This document shows positions 35,701 through 45,307 of a stretch of DNA of 64,000 nt, piece by piece. The position numbers were made by a program, and so were the translations under genes. The notes below the pieces were generated by a model, which worked only from the letters and a program-made list of their open reading frames with translations, searched no databases and was not told where the DNA came from. The stretch is from the NCBI GenBank assembly GCA_025331445.1, contig JAIWNE010000009.1, forward strand, positions 1-64,000, read 5' to 3'. The DNA is from Blakeslea trispora (taxonomy: Eukaryota > Mucoromycota > Mucoromycetes > Mucorales > Choanephoraceae). How positions within the stretch are numbered: the first letter of the stretch is position 1; each line of letters opens with the position of its first letter.

Positions 35701-36132
35701 GAGCTTCTGATGCTCCCGGGATACCTTATCTGTAAGTTTTTTTTTTCTTTTGAAACATAGGACAGATTGACTCATTCTATATGGTAGTGGCATTCATAAT
35801 CAAGATTTAGTATCCCTTGCTGAAGCCAATAAGGACTTTCGAGCTGATGGTACAGTACACTGGGAAAAGTTTCGATTGATGGGAGAGACAATTATGGCTA
35901 CAATGAAGTTTAAACATCCTGGCTATGCTATTGAACCAGATGCAAAATTATTAACTTTCATTGCCGATTGTTATATATTTTCTGAAGATGTAGGTTTGTT
36001 AGCTTCCTTTTTTTTTTTAGATATGCATTCTCATGATCATTATAGGAGCAATATAGAAGATCGACTTTAGTTGAGCCAAAGTCAGCATCTACTAGTACAA
36101 GTCGAATCAGAGATCTATGGTTTAGTCTGTAG
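32721..36132 (+). CDS. RasGEF (Cdc25-type) with an N-terminal degenerate Ras-like G domain
   Basis: Twelve exons (32721-32792, 32842-32956, 33074-33168, 33231-33306, 33377-33785, 34027-34100, 34164-34245, 34303-34356, 34443-35271, 35343-35731, 35788-35989, 36046-36132) sum to 827 aa with every phase matching. Residues about 30-165 look like a small GTPase: P-loop GTMNVGKST, then GFVCYDATDHSSVESI, IPVYLVGLKSDLD and VSAFSENG. A RasGEF_N-like part (about 280-380) includes PIFLTFFRKFMKPYELVKKL and IHAIFLLWLSYYWNDF. A long Ser/Pro-rich linker follows. The catalytic CDC25 domain (about 585-800) has ADQLTWIEAELFTRI, FVRHIWDNSNN, FISAWLVTMVV, AVELRNRNNYNSLMAIMAGI and GIPYLGIHNQD. Cdc25 proteins load GTP on Ras. 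The G domain lacks the DxxG switch motif and has Leu for Asn in NKxD, so it may not hydrolyse GTP. Confidence 0.88.
33831..33950 (+). repeat. CTTTT pentanucleotide microsatellite inside an intron
   Basis: About 24 uninterrupted CTTTT units, preceded by a TTC run, lie inside the 241-nt intron 33786-34026 of the RasGEF gene. This makes it several times longer than most introns here. The array explains the lysine/arginine/glutamate-repeat frame on the opposite strand, which is not a gene. Confidence 0.97.
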
Positions 36133-37552
36133 ACAAATTAAGGAGAGAAGCCTTTCTTTTATTCCTTTCATTTGTATATAAGTTATCATTATTTATTGTT
36201 AATCGTTTGATTCATATTAAACGTGTGTTATATCTGGCAGATTTTCATAATAGGAGTAAGGAAACCTCCTAAAAAAACATTTGAATTATTTCTGCATGAA
36301 TAAATCTTTCAAAAGAATAAAGCAAGCAAACATGCATGACATGTTGATTTTGTTTGTATTCCAAAAAATGACATATTTTATAATAAACTTGCAGATAACA
36401 TAATAAATGTCTTTATGTTTTTGGGATTTATTATATAATCAAAACATTGAATAACGGCTCAAGCTAACTGATGAAAGATTGCAACAAGTGTTCAACACAC
36501 TCACATTTATGTTTTCCTTGAAAAGAGAAAGACTGGAAACTATTTCGTACTTTGTCCTCTTTGTGCTGTTTAACCCTGTCATCACTTTTGGAGACTAGCT
36601 CAAAAGCTATTGTTACACCAGTTCAGCTTGAATGTACAACAAATTTGACAAGTGTGTCCTTTTCAAGTGAGTAAAGCTTCTGTCAATACCAAGCCTATGT
36701 CATCAGCAAGACAAAGCACTGTCTTGATTGCATTCAGTTGATGTCTTAATAACCCTTTTTCTCTTCTTGATTCTACAATAGTTGGATGGTTATTTTGCTG
36801 TTTAACAAGAAAACATCAATTTAAAAATAAACAACAAGACATGAAAGACTGATTCGGATTAGATAAGGAAACACAGTCAGTTTCCTAGTCTTTGTCAACT
36901 TGTAGTTACCTATAGAGATTTGATTGTACATCAAAGAAGTAAATGTCTTTATAAACTTGTCTAAAGATTGCAAGGATACATCACTGAATAAAGCTCGATA
37001 TTCGAATAGTATACCGACAATGCCATAGATACTTCTTTTTTACCAAGACAAATAGAGAAAGAATGGAAACTTGTATATGAGATTGATGTCTATTGCTTGT
37101 TTGTTAAAAACCATCAGATTGATGACAGACTGTACCAAAAAAAAAGATCAAATATATCATTTGAGAAAGATAAAACAGAACACTAGTTCATTTTGTTGTC
37201 TACTAACTAGTTGATAAACATAAGCCTTCCTTTTTCAGAATTAACTGATTTGTGCTAAAGTTTATGCGAGAAACAATAAGCTTGACTTTGTTTAAGCTAA
37301 AGAAAATGTTGTAGACAATGAAGGAGGGGGGAGGATGTTGTTCAGTTTCAAAACTCTTGTCCCTTAAATCGGGATGACTACCTCAATGCGATCTATTCAT
37401 TCAAAATGTTACACAAACAAAAGTTATGAATTTATTTCCTGAAATGGTGTCCTTTTCCTCCTTTTTAAGCACTCTCTCTCTCTTCTTTTTTATTTATTTA
37501 TTTTCTCTCCTTAAAAGAACAAAGTGTGTTCTGTTTATATTCAAAAACGAAA
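36133..37552. other. Intergenic
   Basis: No gene seen in 1.4 kb. A T- and CT-rich tract near 37457-37512 is the probable leader of the next gene. Confidence 0.45.
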
Positions 37553-38053
37553 ATGACATATACAGACACATCCATACGTTTTCCACCTGCCACTGTATCA
37601 TCTAAACTTAGTACGAAAATGCTAAGAAAAGTATCTGAACCTGTAGATTGGATTCAACAGTACCATCTGGAGATAATTCAAGATGTGCCTTATTCGCCAT
37701 CTGATCAACACAGTCTATCAAAAGATTCAGAGTCACTCCATAGTATCGAAAGTGAATGCCATACGATCACAACCACCTCCACAGATGGAAACCGAAAGAA
37801 CAACATTTATCAATTCTATCGACAACAGCAGGAATTAATGCGCCCTATTGATGAAGACTTACCTCCTACTTTACCTATTGCAGACTGTATTCAGATACAG
37901 GACACTTCTATCTCTCCTCATGACACAATGTGTTCCATTGAACCTCATCATGCTAAACAAAAGAAAAAAGGACTCCATTTAATAAAGAGATTAATGACAA
38001 AAATGCGTGATTCAGTCGAGAAGCCATTTCAGTCGATTGATCATCGTTTTTGA
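37553..38053 (+). CDS. Small hypothetical protein, Ser/Gln-rich with basic C-terminus
   Basis: A single exon of 166 aa starting MTYTDTSIRF after a CT/T-rich leader typical of the genes here. I chose ATG 37553 because the upstream part of the frame lies in leader-like sequence. The protein is hydrophilic with no signal peptide or membrane span: a Ser/Thr-rich middle with SKDSESLHSIESE, a FYRQQQELM segment, and a Lys-rich amphipathic tail (KQKKKGLHLIKRLMTKMR) that could bind membrane lipid or serve for nuclear targeting. It ends with a T-rich 3' flank. I do not recognise the family and give no function. Confidence 0.65.
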   Translation: MTYTDTSIRFPPATVSSKLSTKMLRKVSEPVDWIQQYHLEIIQDVPYSPSDQHSLSKDSESLHSIESECHTITTTSTDGNRKNNIYQFYRQQQELMRPIDEDLPPTLPIADCIQIQDTSISPHDTMCSIEPHHAKQKKKGLHLIKRLMTKMRDSVEKPFQSIDHRF

Positions 38054-38857
38054 AATCCTCCTCTTTTTTTTTTGTCAAGAGAAAACACTATCCTTTATTT
38101 ATTCAGAAACAGTATAGCACACATACAAAAGATAATACCAAGATTAAACTATTCCTCAGCAGTCCAAGTAAGCCAGTGTATTAAAGTAGACTATGGTCAA
38201 ATTCTTGTAAGAAAATAAAAGAATTATACCTTAAAAAAAAAAAAGAGCATGGCATCATAAAAGGAACAATTATAGTTTCAGGGGGGGATTGAATAGTAGT
38301 AATACTATACTCTTTTTTTTTTTTATTAAAGGCTACTGTGTTGTCACAATACAATGTAGATCTGACAAGATTCATTTGGATTCATATCAGACTATTTGTC
38401 ATGCTTGGTTGTAGTTAACAAAAGGATTTGATTCAAATAACATGTACTATTTGCTTTCTTATTAAACTAACACTTTCTCACTTCATGTGGATCTTTTTTT
38501 CTAGAAAATAAAACAAGACACACCTTAAGCTTCCCTGACTGTAATCGAAATACAACAAAACATTACACAAGGTTTGGAAGCAGTGCAATGTAGCACAGAA
38601 GCTTCCGAAGAGTAGAAAGTTTATGTCCATGTAAAATAGACACACAACTAAACTCAGAAACCCCCATCAAATGTACTTGAATTAAGAGGGAGTAGATTTA
38701 TTGAAATAGATGTATGTGTATGTAACTATGTGTGTGTGTGTGCAAAAAGATGAATAGATATGTAATAAAACTAAGGATATATATATATATAATAGTATAA
38801 ATAATGGTTTAACTAAAAAAAAAAAAAAACTACAAAGAAAGAAAGAGAGGAAATAGT
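38054..38857. other. Intergenic between convergent genes
   Basis: No gene seen. Contains GT (about 38730-38741) and AT (about 38777-38791) microsatellites and poly-A runs. Both neighbours end here, so it holds their 3' flanks. Confidence 0.45.
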
Positions 38858-40396
38858 TTAATAAGTGATAAGTAGAGAATCAGGTCCTTGCCAGGCATTG
38901 ATAAGAAGGGCAGCAGTAAGCACCATAGTAAATCGACACCATCTCCAAATCAGATGAAACACTTGTTGGATCCGAGCACGAAGCCGGCCAACAAAGGTCT
39001 TGGGCTCTTCATAACGTTGAACCTGCATCTGTTCAGAAGATGAAGGTATCAGGCTAGGATAGAGATCAGAAGAAGGATAAGTGTCATAGGCTACACCAAA
39101 ATCATCCATGTCCTCTTGCTTCTCTTGTTCATGCTCCTTTTCAATCTGACGAATAAACTCAAGCGCATCATCCAACAGCTGAGGGTCGATCCCTGTAGCC
39201 TTGGACAGGACACTCTCTAGTGCAATGGATGGCGCGTTGTAAAAGGCAGCCAAAGACTTTTCATACATCATGGCAGGAAGCGATAAAGGCGTGGAAGTTA
39301 GGGGGGGTGATGTATCGGATGTGTTTGATTTGATCCATTCGGATTCAAGTTCCCCCAAAAGTGTGTTCTTTCGGAACTTTTGAAGGTCATCTGTTTCCCC
39401 AAACTCACTTGAAGCTGGTGTAGCATCATGAATATTGACGCCTCTCTCTTTTAACTTTTGTAGCAAGTTTCTGTGATCCTCAAGGCTATGGTTGAGTTGT
39501 TCAATATGATCGAATTGACGCTTATAAGCCTCTTGAAGTCCTTCAAAATCTTTTTGGGTAAATTCAAATTTTTCAAACTGACTTTTCAGTTCCGTCAGAT
39601 CCCTTAAAGTGTTGGCTAATTTGGTCTCTAATTCTGTCTTTGATTGGTTCACTAATTCCTTTTCACGCTGCATCTTGTCAATCTCAGTATAGAGTGAATC
39701 TAACAGGCTGTCATTTTCTTGTTGCTGTTGTTGAATGGATCGTGTAGCCTCTGTCTTTTTCTGTTTGGCGTTCATTTCTTGTAATTCCTGTATCTTGCAA
39801 GTCGCAATCTCTAGATTTGTCTTGAGAAAGTCAATCTCACTTTCCAGTTGACGAGTGTGTTTAGTGTTGCCTAGTTTAAGTTGATTCTGTTCTGTCATGG
39901 CATGCTCTAGCTTGGCTGAGAGTTCTGCATTCTTGCGCTCCAAGACTTCTATCATGGCCTCGCGAGTTGTTCTTGAGGGAATGAATCTCATGTGCATATC
40001 ATCCTCATCTACTGCTGTAGAAGAAGTGGATGGTGTGATAGGAGGTGTGCTTGACTGTAAAAGTGAATCGTAACTAGACTTTAATCGTAAATTGTGCTCT
40101 AAAAGTGATTTTCCTATTTCGGCAGCCAGGACTAAATCTAAAAAAGTAAAACAATAGCAAACTAAATGATCACATGAAATTGTGTGAGTAAACAAAAACG
40201 CACCTTTTTCCTTGTCCTTCAATGCACTGTATGCATTTCTTAACAATGGAATAAGCTCCGTTGACGTTTTTTCTGCCATCCAAGTTACAGAAGACATAAA
40301 CGATGCTGTGGAATGTGTGGGAGAAGGTGGACCTTGGGGTACTTGAAGCGAATTTGATAAATCCAAATAACCAGGTTTTGTATGATGAGATAACAT
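38858..40396 (-). CDS. Tail-anchored coiled-coil protein with a CC1-box-like motif (candidate dynein adaptor)
   Basis: Two exons (40396-40204 and 40137-38858) encode 490 aa; the intron 40138-40203 has a GTGCGT donor, and reading through it would insert a hydrophobic stretch. After a Ser/Pro-rich N-terminus, the intron joins KDKEK to DLVLAAEIGKSLLEHNLRLK at the start of a long coiled coil. AAEIGKSLLEHN resembles the CC1 box (core AAxxG) with which BICD, Spindly, TRAK and HAP1 adaptors bind the dynein light intermediate chain. Heptad-rich sequence runs through about residue 290, broken by Ser/Pro linkers, then an amphipathic region, a basic RLRARIQQVFHLIWRWCR segment and one C-terminal hydrophobic helix (FTMVLTAALLINAW) that should anchor it to a membrane. 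The adaptor role is inference; the coiled coil and tail are visible. Confidence 0.75.
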   Translation of the reverse strand: MLSHHTKPGYLDLSNSLQVPQGPPSPTHSTASFMSSVTWMAEKTSTELIPLLRNAYSALKDKEKGAFLFTHTISCDHLVCYCFTFLDLVLAAEIGKSLLEHNLRLKSSYDSLLQSSTPPITPSTSSTAVDEDDMHMRFIPSRTTREAMIEVLERKNAELSAKLEHAMTEQNQLKLGNTKHTRQLESEIDFLKTNLEIATCKIQELQEMNAKQKKTEATRSIQQQQQENDSLLDSLYTEIDKMQREKELVNQSKTELETKLANTLRDLTELKSQFEKFEFTQKDFEGLQEAYKRQFDHIEQLNHSLEDHRNLLQKLKERGVNIHDATPASSEFGETDDLQKFRKNTLLGELESEWIKSNTSDTSPPLTSTPLSLPAMMYEKSLAAFYNAPSIALESVLSKATGIDPQLLDDALEFIRQIEKEHEQEKQEDMDDFGVAYDTYPSSDLYPSLIPSSSEQMQVQRYEEPKTFVGRLRARIQQVFHLIWRWCRFTMVLTAALLINAWQGPDSLLITY

Positions 40397-42543
40397 TTAA
40401 AAAAAGAGGAGTAAGAGTGAAGAAAAAAGAGAGAGAGAAAAAGAGAGGGGAAAAATGAAGAAATTCTTTTTTTTTTATGTAAACAAAAATAAAAAAAAAA
40501 AAAGAGAGGCAGAACTATGGAGCTCTAATAAAAAAACGTGACATTGTTTAAATCCCAGTCAGGTACAATAAAAAAAAAAGCTTTAGAAAGGAGACAAAAA
40601 ACCTTACCAATTAAACACTCAAAAGATGTTTTTCTCTTTACTAAAAAAAATAAAAAAATTATCTCATTTTTTATTGAATAGGCTTGTCTGGGTACTAATT
40701 GTGTTCTTTGGAGGGGGGGGGGGGGAGGTTTTCCCACTGTAATAATCATTTGCAAGAAATAGCCAATCAGAGTATTTCTCAGGCTGTTTGATTTAAGTTT
40801 TATGACAGATCTCAATTACTTTGTCACATCCGTTTTTTTTTTCTTAACCCGCTCGTTTGGTTCATTGTAAAAAGACTTTTTCAAGGCTTTTCTTTTTAAT
40901 AATAAAAATCCCAACTACACACTTGGCCTCTAATCATCATAAGCATTTGCTAACTACTTGCACAGATAACATGCTTTTGTTTAACTGTCTGTATACTGAG
41001 CCATTGAACTATAATGCTACAATATTTATACATCCACATACACACACGCAAATATTTCAAATGAGAATATACAGATACAACAAAGGTATCAAACTTATGA
41101 TTTGATGGCGTACACTTTTTTTAAAGCATGTATGAATTCTCGAGACGACTAAGTTTTTTTGCTTATCGAAAGTGATGGTCTGACTATTCTTCAGGCTATT
41201 TGAAGAGCTACATTCATGAAACAGAAATGCTTCAAAGTAAGCAATTTATTGTATAGCTACTACTTTAGTATATTTTCTTGTTTTTTCGTCTTAAGCATTC
41301 CAAATTGAATTCAACAACACTTGATAATCAAGCAGAGATAGTAGACTTGCTTTATTTGTGTTAAACAGCATTCAAACTAGAGTGGGAGGATGAATTAGTC
41401 CAATGCTTTGTTTTGTATTAAATACTTTTGTAGCATGTCTTGTTCAAATAATCACAGTCTGTTATTTTGTAACTAAAATACCTCGTATTAGATATAAATT
41501 ATGCTTTACTTGACATGATGCTATATGAACAGGCTCAGAATTATCAAGATATCAAGCAATCTATTCATCTTTTAGACAAAATGTTCATTTGGGATTAAAG
41601 GAACAGATAGGTCTTTGCTTTTTTCATGAGGCTATATTCTTTATATAGCCGAGCCGCTTGACAATCATAAAAGTATCAATTGCCTTTGTACGAAACAAAC
41701 CAGCACACGATCTTCAAAGCATATTTGTGTAACTGCATGTGTGACAATGCTTGATTGTCTAGTAGTTTGATCTTATTGTTTAATTGACTCTGTTGTGACA
41801 TCTGAAATTACTCCTTGTTGCTTGTCAATAGCTGTTGACATGCCCTCTGTTTCCTTTCAGCTACCTTAAATGTCCATGCTTTAATCTTCAAGGAGGTAGT
41901 TAGCATTATAGTAAGTGATACAGTTCAAAGCAGAAATTTATTACCAATCACTTTAGAATTGGTTATGCATAACTTCAGTAAGCAATTATCTGAAAAGAGA
42001 ACAACAACAATGATTCTAAACAATCAACAGTCTTGGAATTGCCTGAATCTTGAATCACGATTTGTTTGGTAGTTGATATGAGATAGAATACATATGGCTA
42101 TTCTCAATCAACATGAGCTTTTTTTTTTTTTTCAAAATAGATACCTCACAATCCCAATTGCAATGTTCTATAGAACCTCAGTAATGCTTTGGAAGCTTCA
42201 AAACTAATCTTCATCCTCAAAGGTAACGAAAGCTGACGATTTGACAAAAAAAAAGGCTGATACCATGTGTTCCTAATCCCTTCCTTATAATTAAGAAACA
42301 GCCTTCACTGCTAGATACTGAACCCAAAATGACACACAAGTGTTTACAAGTCTATCGAACAAGAGTGCATGTAGACAAGGTCATGCTGATTTTAGCTTCT
42401 ATCAAAATGAACCAAATCACTTATCCTTATCGCTTTTTTTTTTTCTTTTCGTTAATCAATACATACAAAACACAAATTACGTCAAACAGTTTTTTTTTTA
42501 TTGTGCAGTCAATCTAAAGTTGTGCAAGTCAATGCAAAACAAT
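40397..42543. other. Intergenic
   Basis: No supported gene in 2.1 kb. It has poly-A/T runs and a run of 13 G at 40713-40725. The first 100 bases are the AG-rich (minus-strand CT-rich) leader of the coiled-coil gene. Confidence 0.45.
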
Positions 42544-43735
42544 TTATTTAGAAGCTTCGAAAGCAGCCTTGGCTTCCTTAACCTTGTTGACACGTTGCTT
42601 CTTGTTAAGAGCAGTGGCTCTGCGGTAAGGCTTGGCGGGCTTGCCCTTCTTTTCAGCGGGCTTGGCAGAAGGATCAGCACGGATAGCTTCATGAGCTTCA
42701 GTGTACATGTCTTCAACCATGTCGGAGGTAACACCGTTCTTGATGAAGGTGGAGAACTGCTTCTTGTAACGTTCTTCATCTTCTTCTTCGAGGTATTCCA
42801 TGTATTCAGCAACGTGAACACCGTAGATGTAGTTACGGAGGAGTTCATCATCGTTGGTCTTGGATTCGATATCGAAACCAGGGAAACGGTTACCGCTGTG
42901 GGGAACAAAGATACCACCATCGGAAGCACCCTTCATGGCACCAAAGACACGGGCACCAGTGGAGGTACGAGCGAGACCGACATCGAGGAAAGCCTTGAAG
43001 GGACGAGGAGCATCTTCAGCGGCTTCGATCAATTGGACGGTACCATCGGGTTCGGCGAAACCTTCGTACTTGTCAGCAAGACCGAGCTTGGTGAGAGTAC
43101 GACGGGCAAGGAGGAGACCAGTGGCGTAGGCAGAGGCCCAGTTGGTCAAACCACCCTTGACACCGTAACGAGGAAGTTCGTGAGCGTAAGCAGCGGAGAG
43201 AACGTGATCACCTTGGAGCTTAGCGTAGATGATTTGACAGATGATGTCCTTGTTGGTGAAACGGACAACCAATCTGTACTTGGGAGAGTTGTACTTGTTC
43301 TTGGCTTGAACGACCAATCTCTTACGAGCATAGTAGTCGGTCTTACCCTCTAATATTCAGGAACACAAAAAAAAAAGAGATAAGTCATGGATCGAGAACG
43401 ATGTCATTTATGAATTACCTCTTCTTCTACGGTACTTGACTTGGTAACGCTTGAAGTAAGCCTTGTTCTTTTGTTGCTTGACGAAAGGCTAATGTGAAGG
43501 CAAATAGTAAAAAAAAAAAAGGTTAGCACATGAATCCTAAATCTCCCTCCTAATTCTCCATGTCAATTCCACTAGTCCTTCTTCATATCTGCTGAAGAGC
43601 CTCAATTATCATTTTCAATCCATCCATCTATCTATCCATCCATCCCTTTTTACTCTCTGCTTTCCTCTCGCTCGCTCGCTCGTGTATATCTTATTGTATT
43701 TCTCTTTGCCCTTTTCTCTTTCTTATACGTACCAT
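42544..43735 (-). CDS. RPL5: 60S ribosomal protein uL18 (L5)
   Basis: Three exons (43735-43733, 43488-43419, 43349-42544) give 292 aa. uL18 binds 5S rRNA and enters the large subunit as part of the 5S RNP. The N-terminus is [20 protein letters not shown] and continues [20 protein letters not shown], then [56 protein letters not shown] and a Lys-rich tail, all as in eukaryotic L5. The first exon is the ATG alone, followed directly by a 244-nt intron, long for this window and typical of ribosomal protein genes. Codon usage is strongly biased to C/G-ending codons, as in highly expressed genes; that bias also creates a long false frame on the other strand. Confidence 0.97.
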
Positions 43736-44439
43736 TTTTGATACTCAAGGAAAAGGAAGGATTCATTCGATTTCGACTTGGGATGCCTAATATGGCTGTG
43801 GGCCATAACGAATTGAAATCGAATTCAAGTGCCGTCTAAAAAAAATCCATCTGGCATAAACAAATAACCAAAATTGTCAGAAAGGCCAATGGTAGCTCAT
43901 AAAAGGAAAGTGATCCATCTTATTCAAAAATCATACGTTTATTGTTTGGGCATCAAGTAGATCAGTTTATGTTCTAGATTAAGTGAGCTATATGAAGAAA
44001 AGAAGACTGAGTTATTTTGAATTGAGCAAACAGTATAAAGTCAAAGTAGTTTACGCATGAACATCTGTTTTAACCAGCAAATTCATTCACTTGTGTCTGT
44101 TATCATCCTGAGGAGAGTCATTTGGCAGAGAAAAAATACAGCTTTTTTTTTCTGCTTTGTTGACTCTAAATAAACATTTTTCTTTTGTGTAAAATATATC
44201 ACCACAAAAGCAATTCATTAGATCGATCAGAAGGCGATCAAGCAACCTGATTAATTAGTGTTGGGATCAGATCAAGCTTAAAGTATTCTTTACTGTAAAC
44301 ATCTTTCTTAACAAAATGCATCGAAACATGCTTAAAATCACAACATTCTGATTCTTTTCAACTTATTTTTTATTGTTATTATTTCATTTTATAAGATGTT
44401 TACAATAAAGAAAAAACAAGGTATAATTTGAGTTTATTC
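43736..44439. other. RPL5 promoter side and SMN 3' flank
   Basis: No gene seen. The RPL5 5' flank starts at 43736. The ATCC/ATCT and CTCG microsatellites at about 43620-43682 belong to the first RPL5 intron, just beside this stretch. Confidence 0.45.
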
Positions 44440-45307
44440 TTATTTAGGTGGTTGTTGCCTGTGAGCCTATTGAAGTCAATGTCAGAGAGTGATTTTTTGT
44501 GTTGAGGGAGAGAGAAAACTATGTTACCTGATACATCGCTGTGTAATAACCAGCATAATACCAAGACATGATAACATTAGAGAATAATTCGGCTTCTTCA
44601 TGAGTGGTAGGTGGCGGTATAGGTGGTGGCTGCATGAATGAGGAGGGGTCTGGATATGACTGCTGTTGTTGTTGTGGATAATGGTAATCATCAGGCTGAG
44701 GATAAGCACTATTTTCTGTATGAATTTGTGTATGATCTACTGGCTGTTCTATGGTTTCTTGAACAAGAGTGGGTTGATCATATGGTAACTGAGGCTCACT
44801 TGGTTGTTCTGTTGGTAGAGAGGATGGTAACTGTTCAAAATTGGTCTCTTCTTGCACTGTATCAGGTTTGGCTGGAGTGCTTGCTTCGTTTGAATCCCCA
44901 GTTATTTCATGGTCAAGAATGTTAGTTTCGAGACTAGAAGAGATTGTATAAGCTAAATATATTTCAATAAAAAAAAAAAGAGAGATGAGCCAAACCTTGA
45001 TCTCAAAGGTAAATCTTTTAAAAGATCTGTTGCAACTTGAGCTGGATCTTGTAGTAAATTATCTGTTTGATGACAAGTCTAGCTAGAATAGTTGAACAAC
45101 TTAAGGATCTCCAAGGTTTTGTTGGTAACTTCAGGTAGAAGAAGAAGAAGAAAAAATTGATTACCTGATAGCTTGATAAGGTTGCGTTCCAAAACTTGAC
45201 TACATCAACATCATACTTTAAGAAACAAAAAGATGCTTAGAACATAGGTATTCATTCTTTTGGCATAACTGGCTTACATCATCCAATGAGCTTGTCATGG
45301 TTGTCAT
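44440..45307 (-). CDS. SMN1: Survival motor neuron (SMN)-like protein
   Basis: SMN is the core of the complex that loads Sm rings on spliceosomal snRNAs, which fits an intron-rich genome. The C-terminal oligomerisation YG box is clear: NVIMSWYYAGYYTAMYQ, matching the SMN pattern of Tyr-Gly/Tyr-Ala helix repeats, followed after a last intron by AHRQQPPK and a stop at 44440-44442. Ahead of it is a Gln/Pro-rich region with PPPIPPP, also usual in SMN. The N-terminus (MTTMTSSLDD, then DVDVVKFWNATLSSYQ) is a plausible Gemin2-binding helix. I see no Tudor domain, as in fission yeast Smn1. Several small exons between 44950 and 45307 are only partly resolved: a donor near 45006 joins to an acceptor near 44941 in frame. 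The long middle exon covers about 44525-44938. Confidence 0.8.

Noticed and set aside
40713..40725. Run of 13 G as a possible G-quadruplex or assembly gap mark
   Set aside because: A single homopolymer without further G tracts; it may be a sequencing feature, and nothing ties it to function.
42340..43353. A 337-codon plus-strand open frame
   Set aside because: It is the antisense shadow of RPL5, kept open by that gene's strong codon bias; RPL5 on the minus strand is unmistakable.
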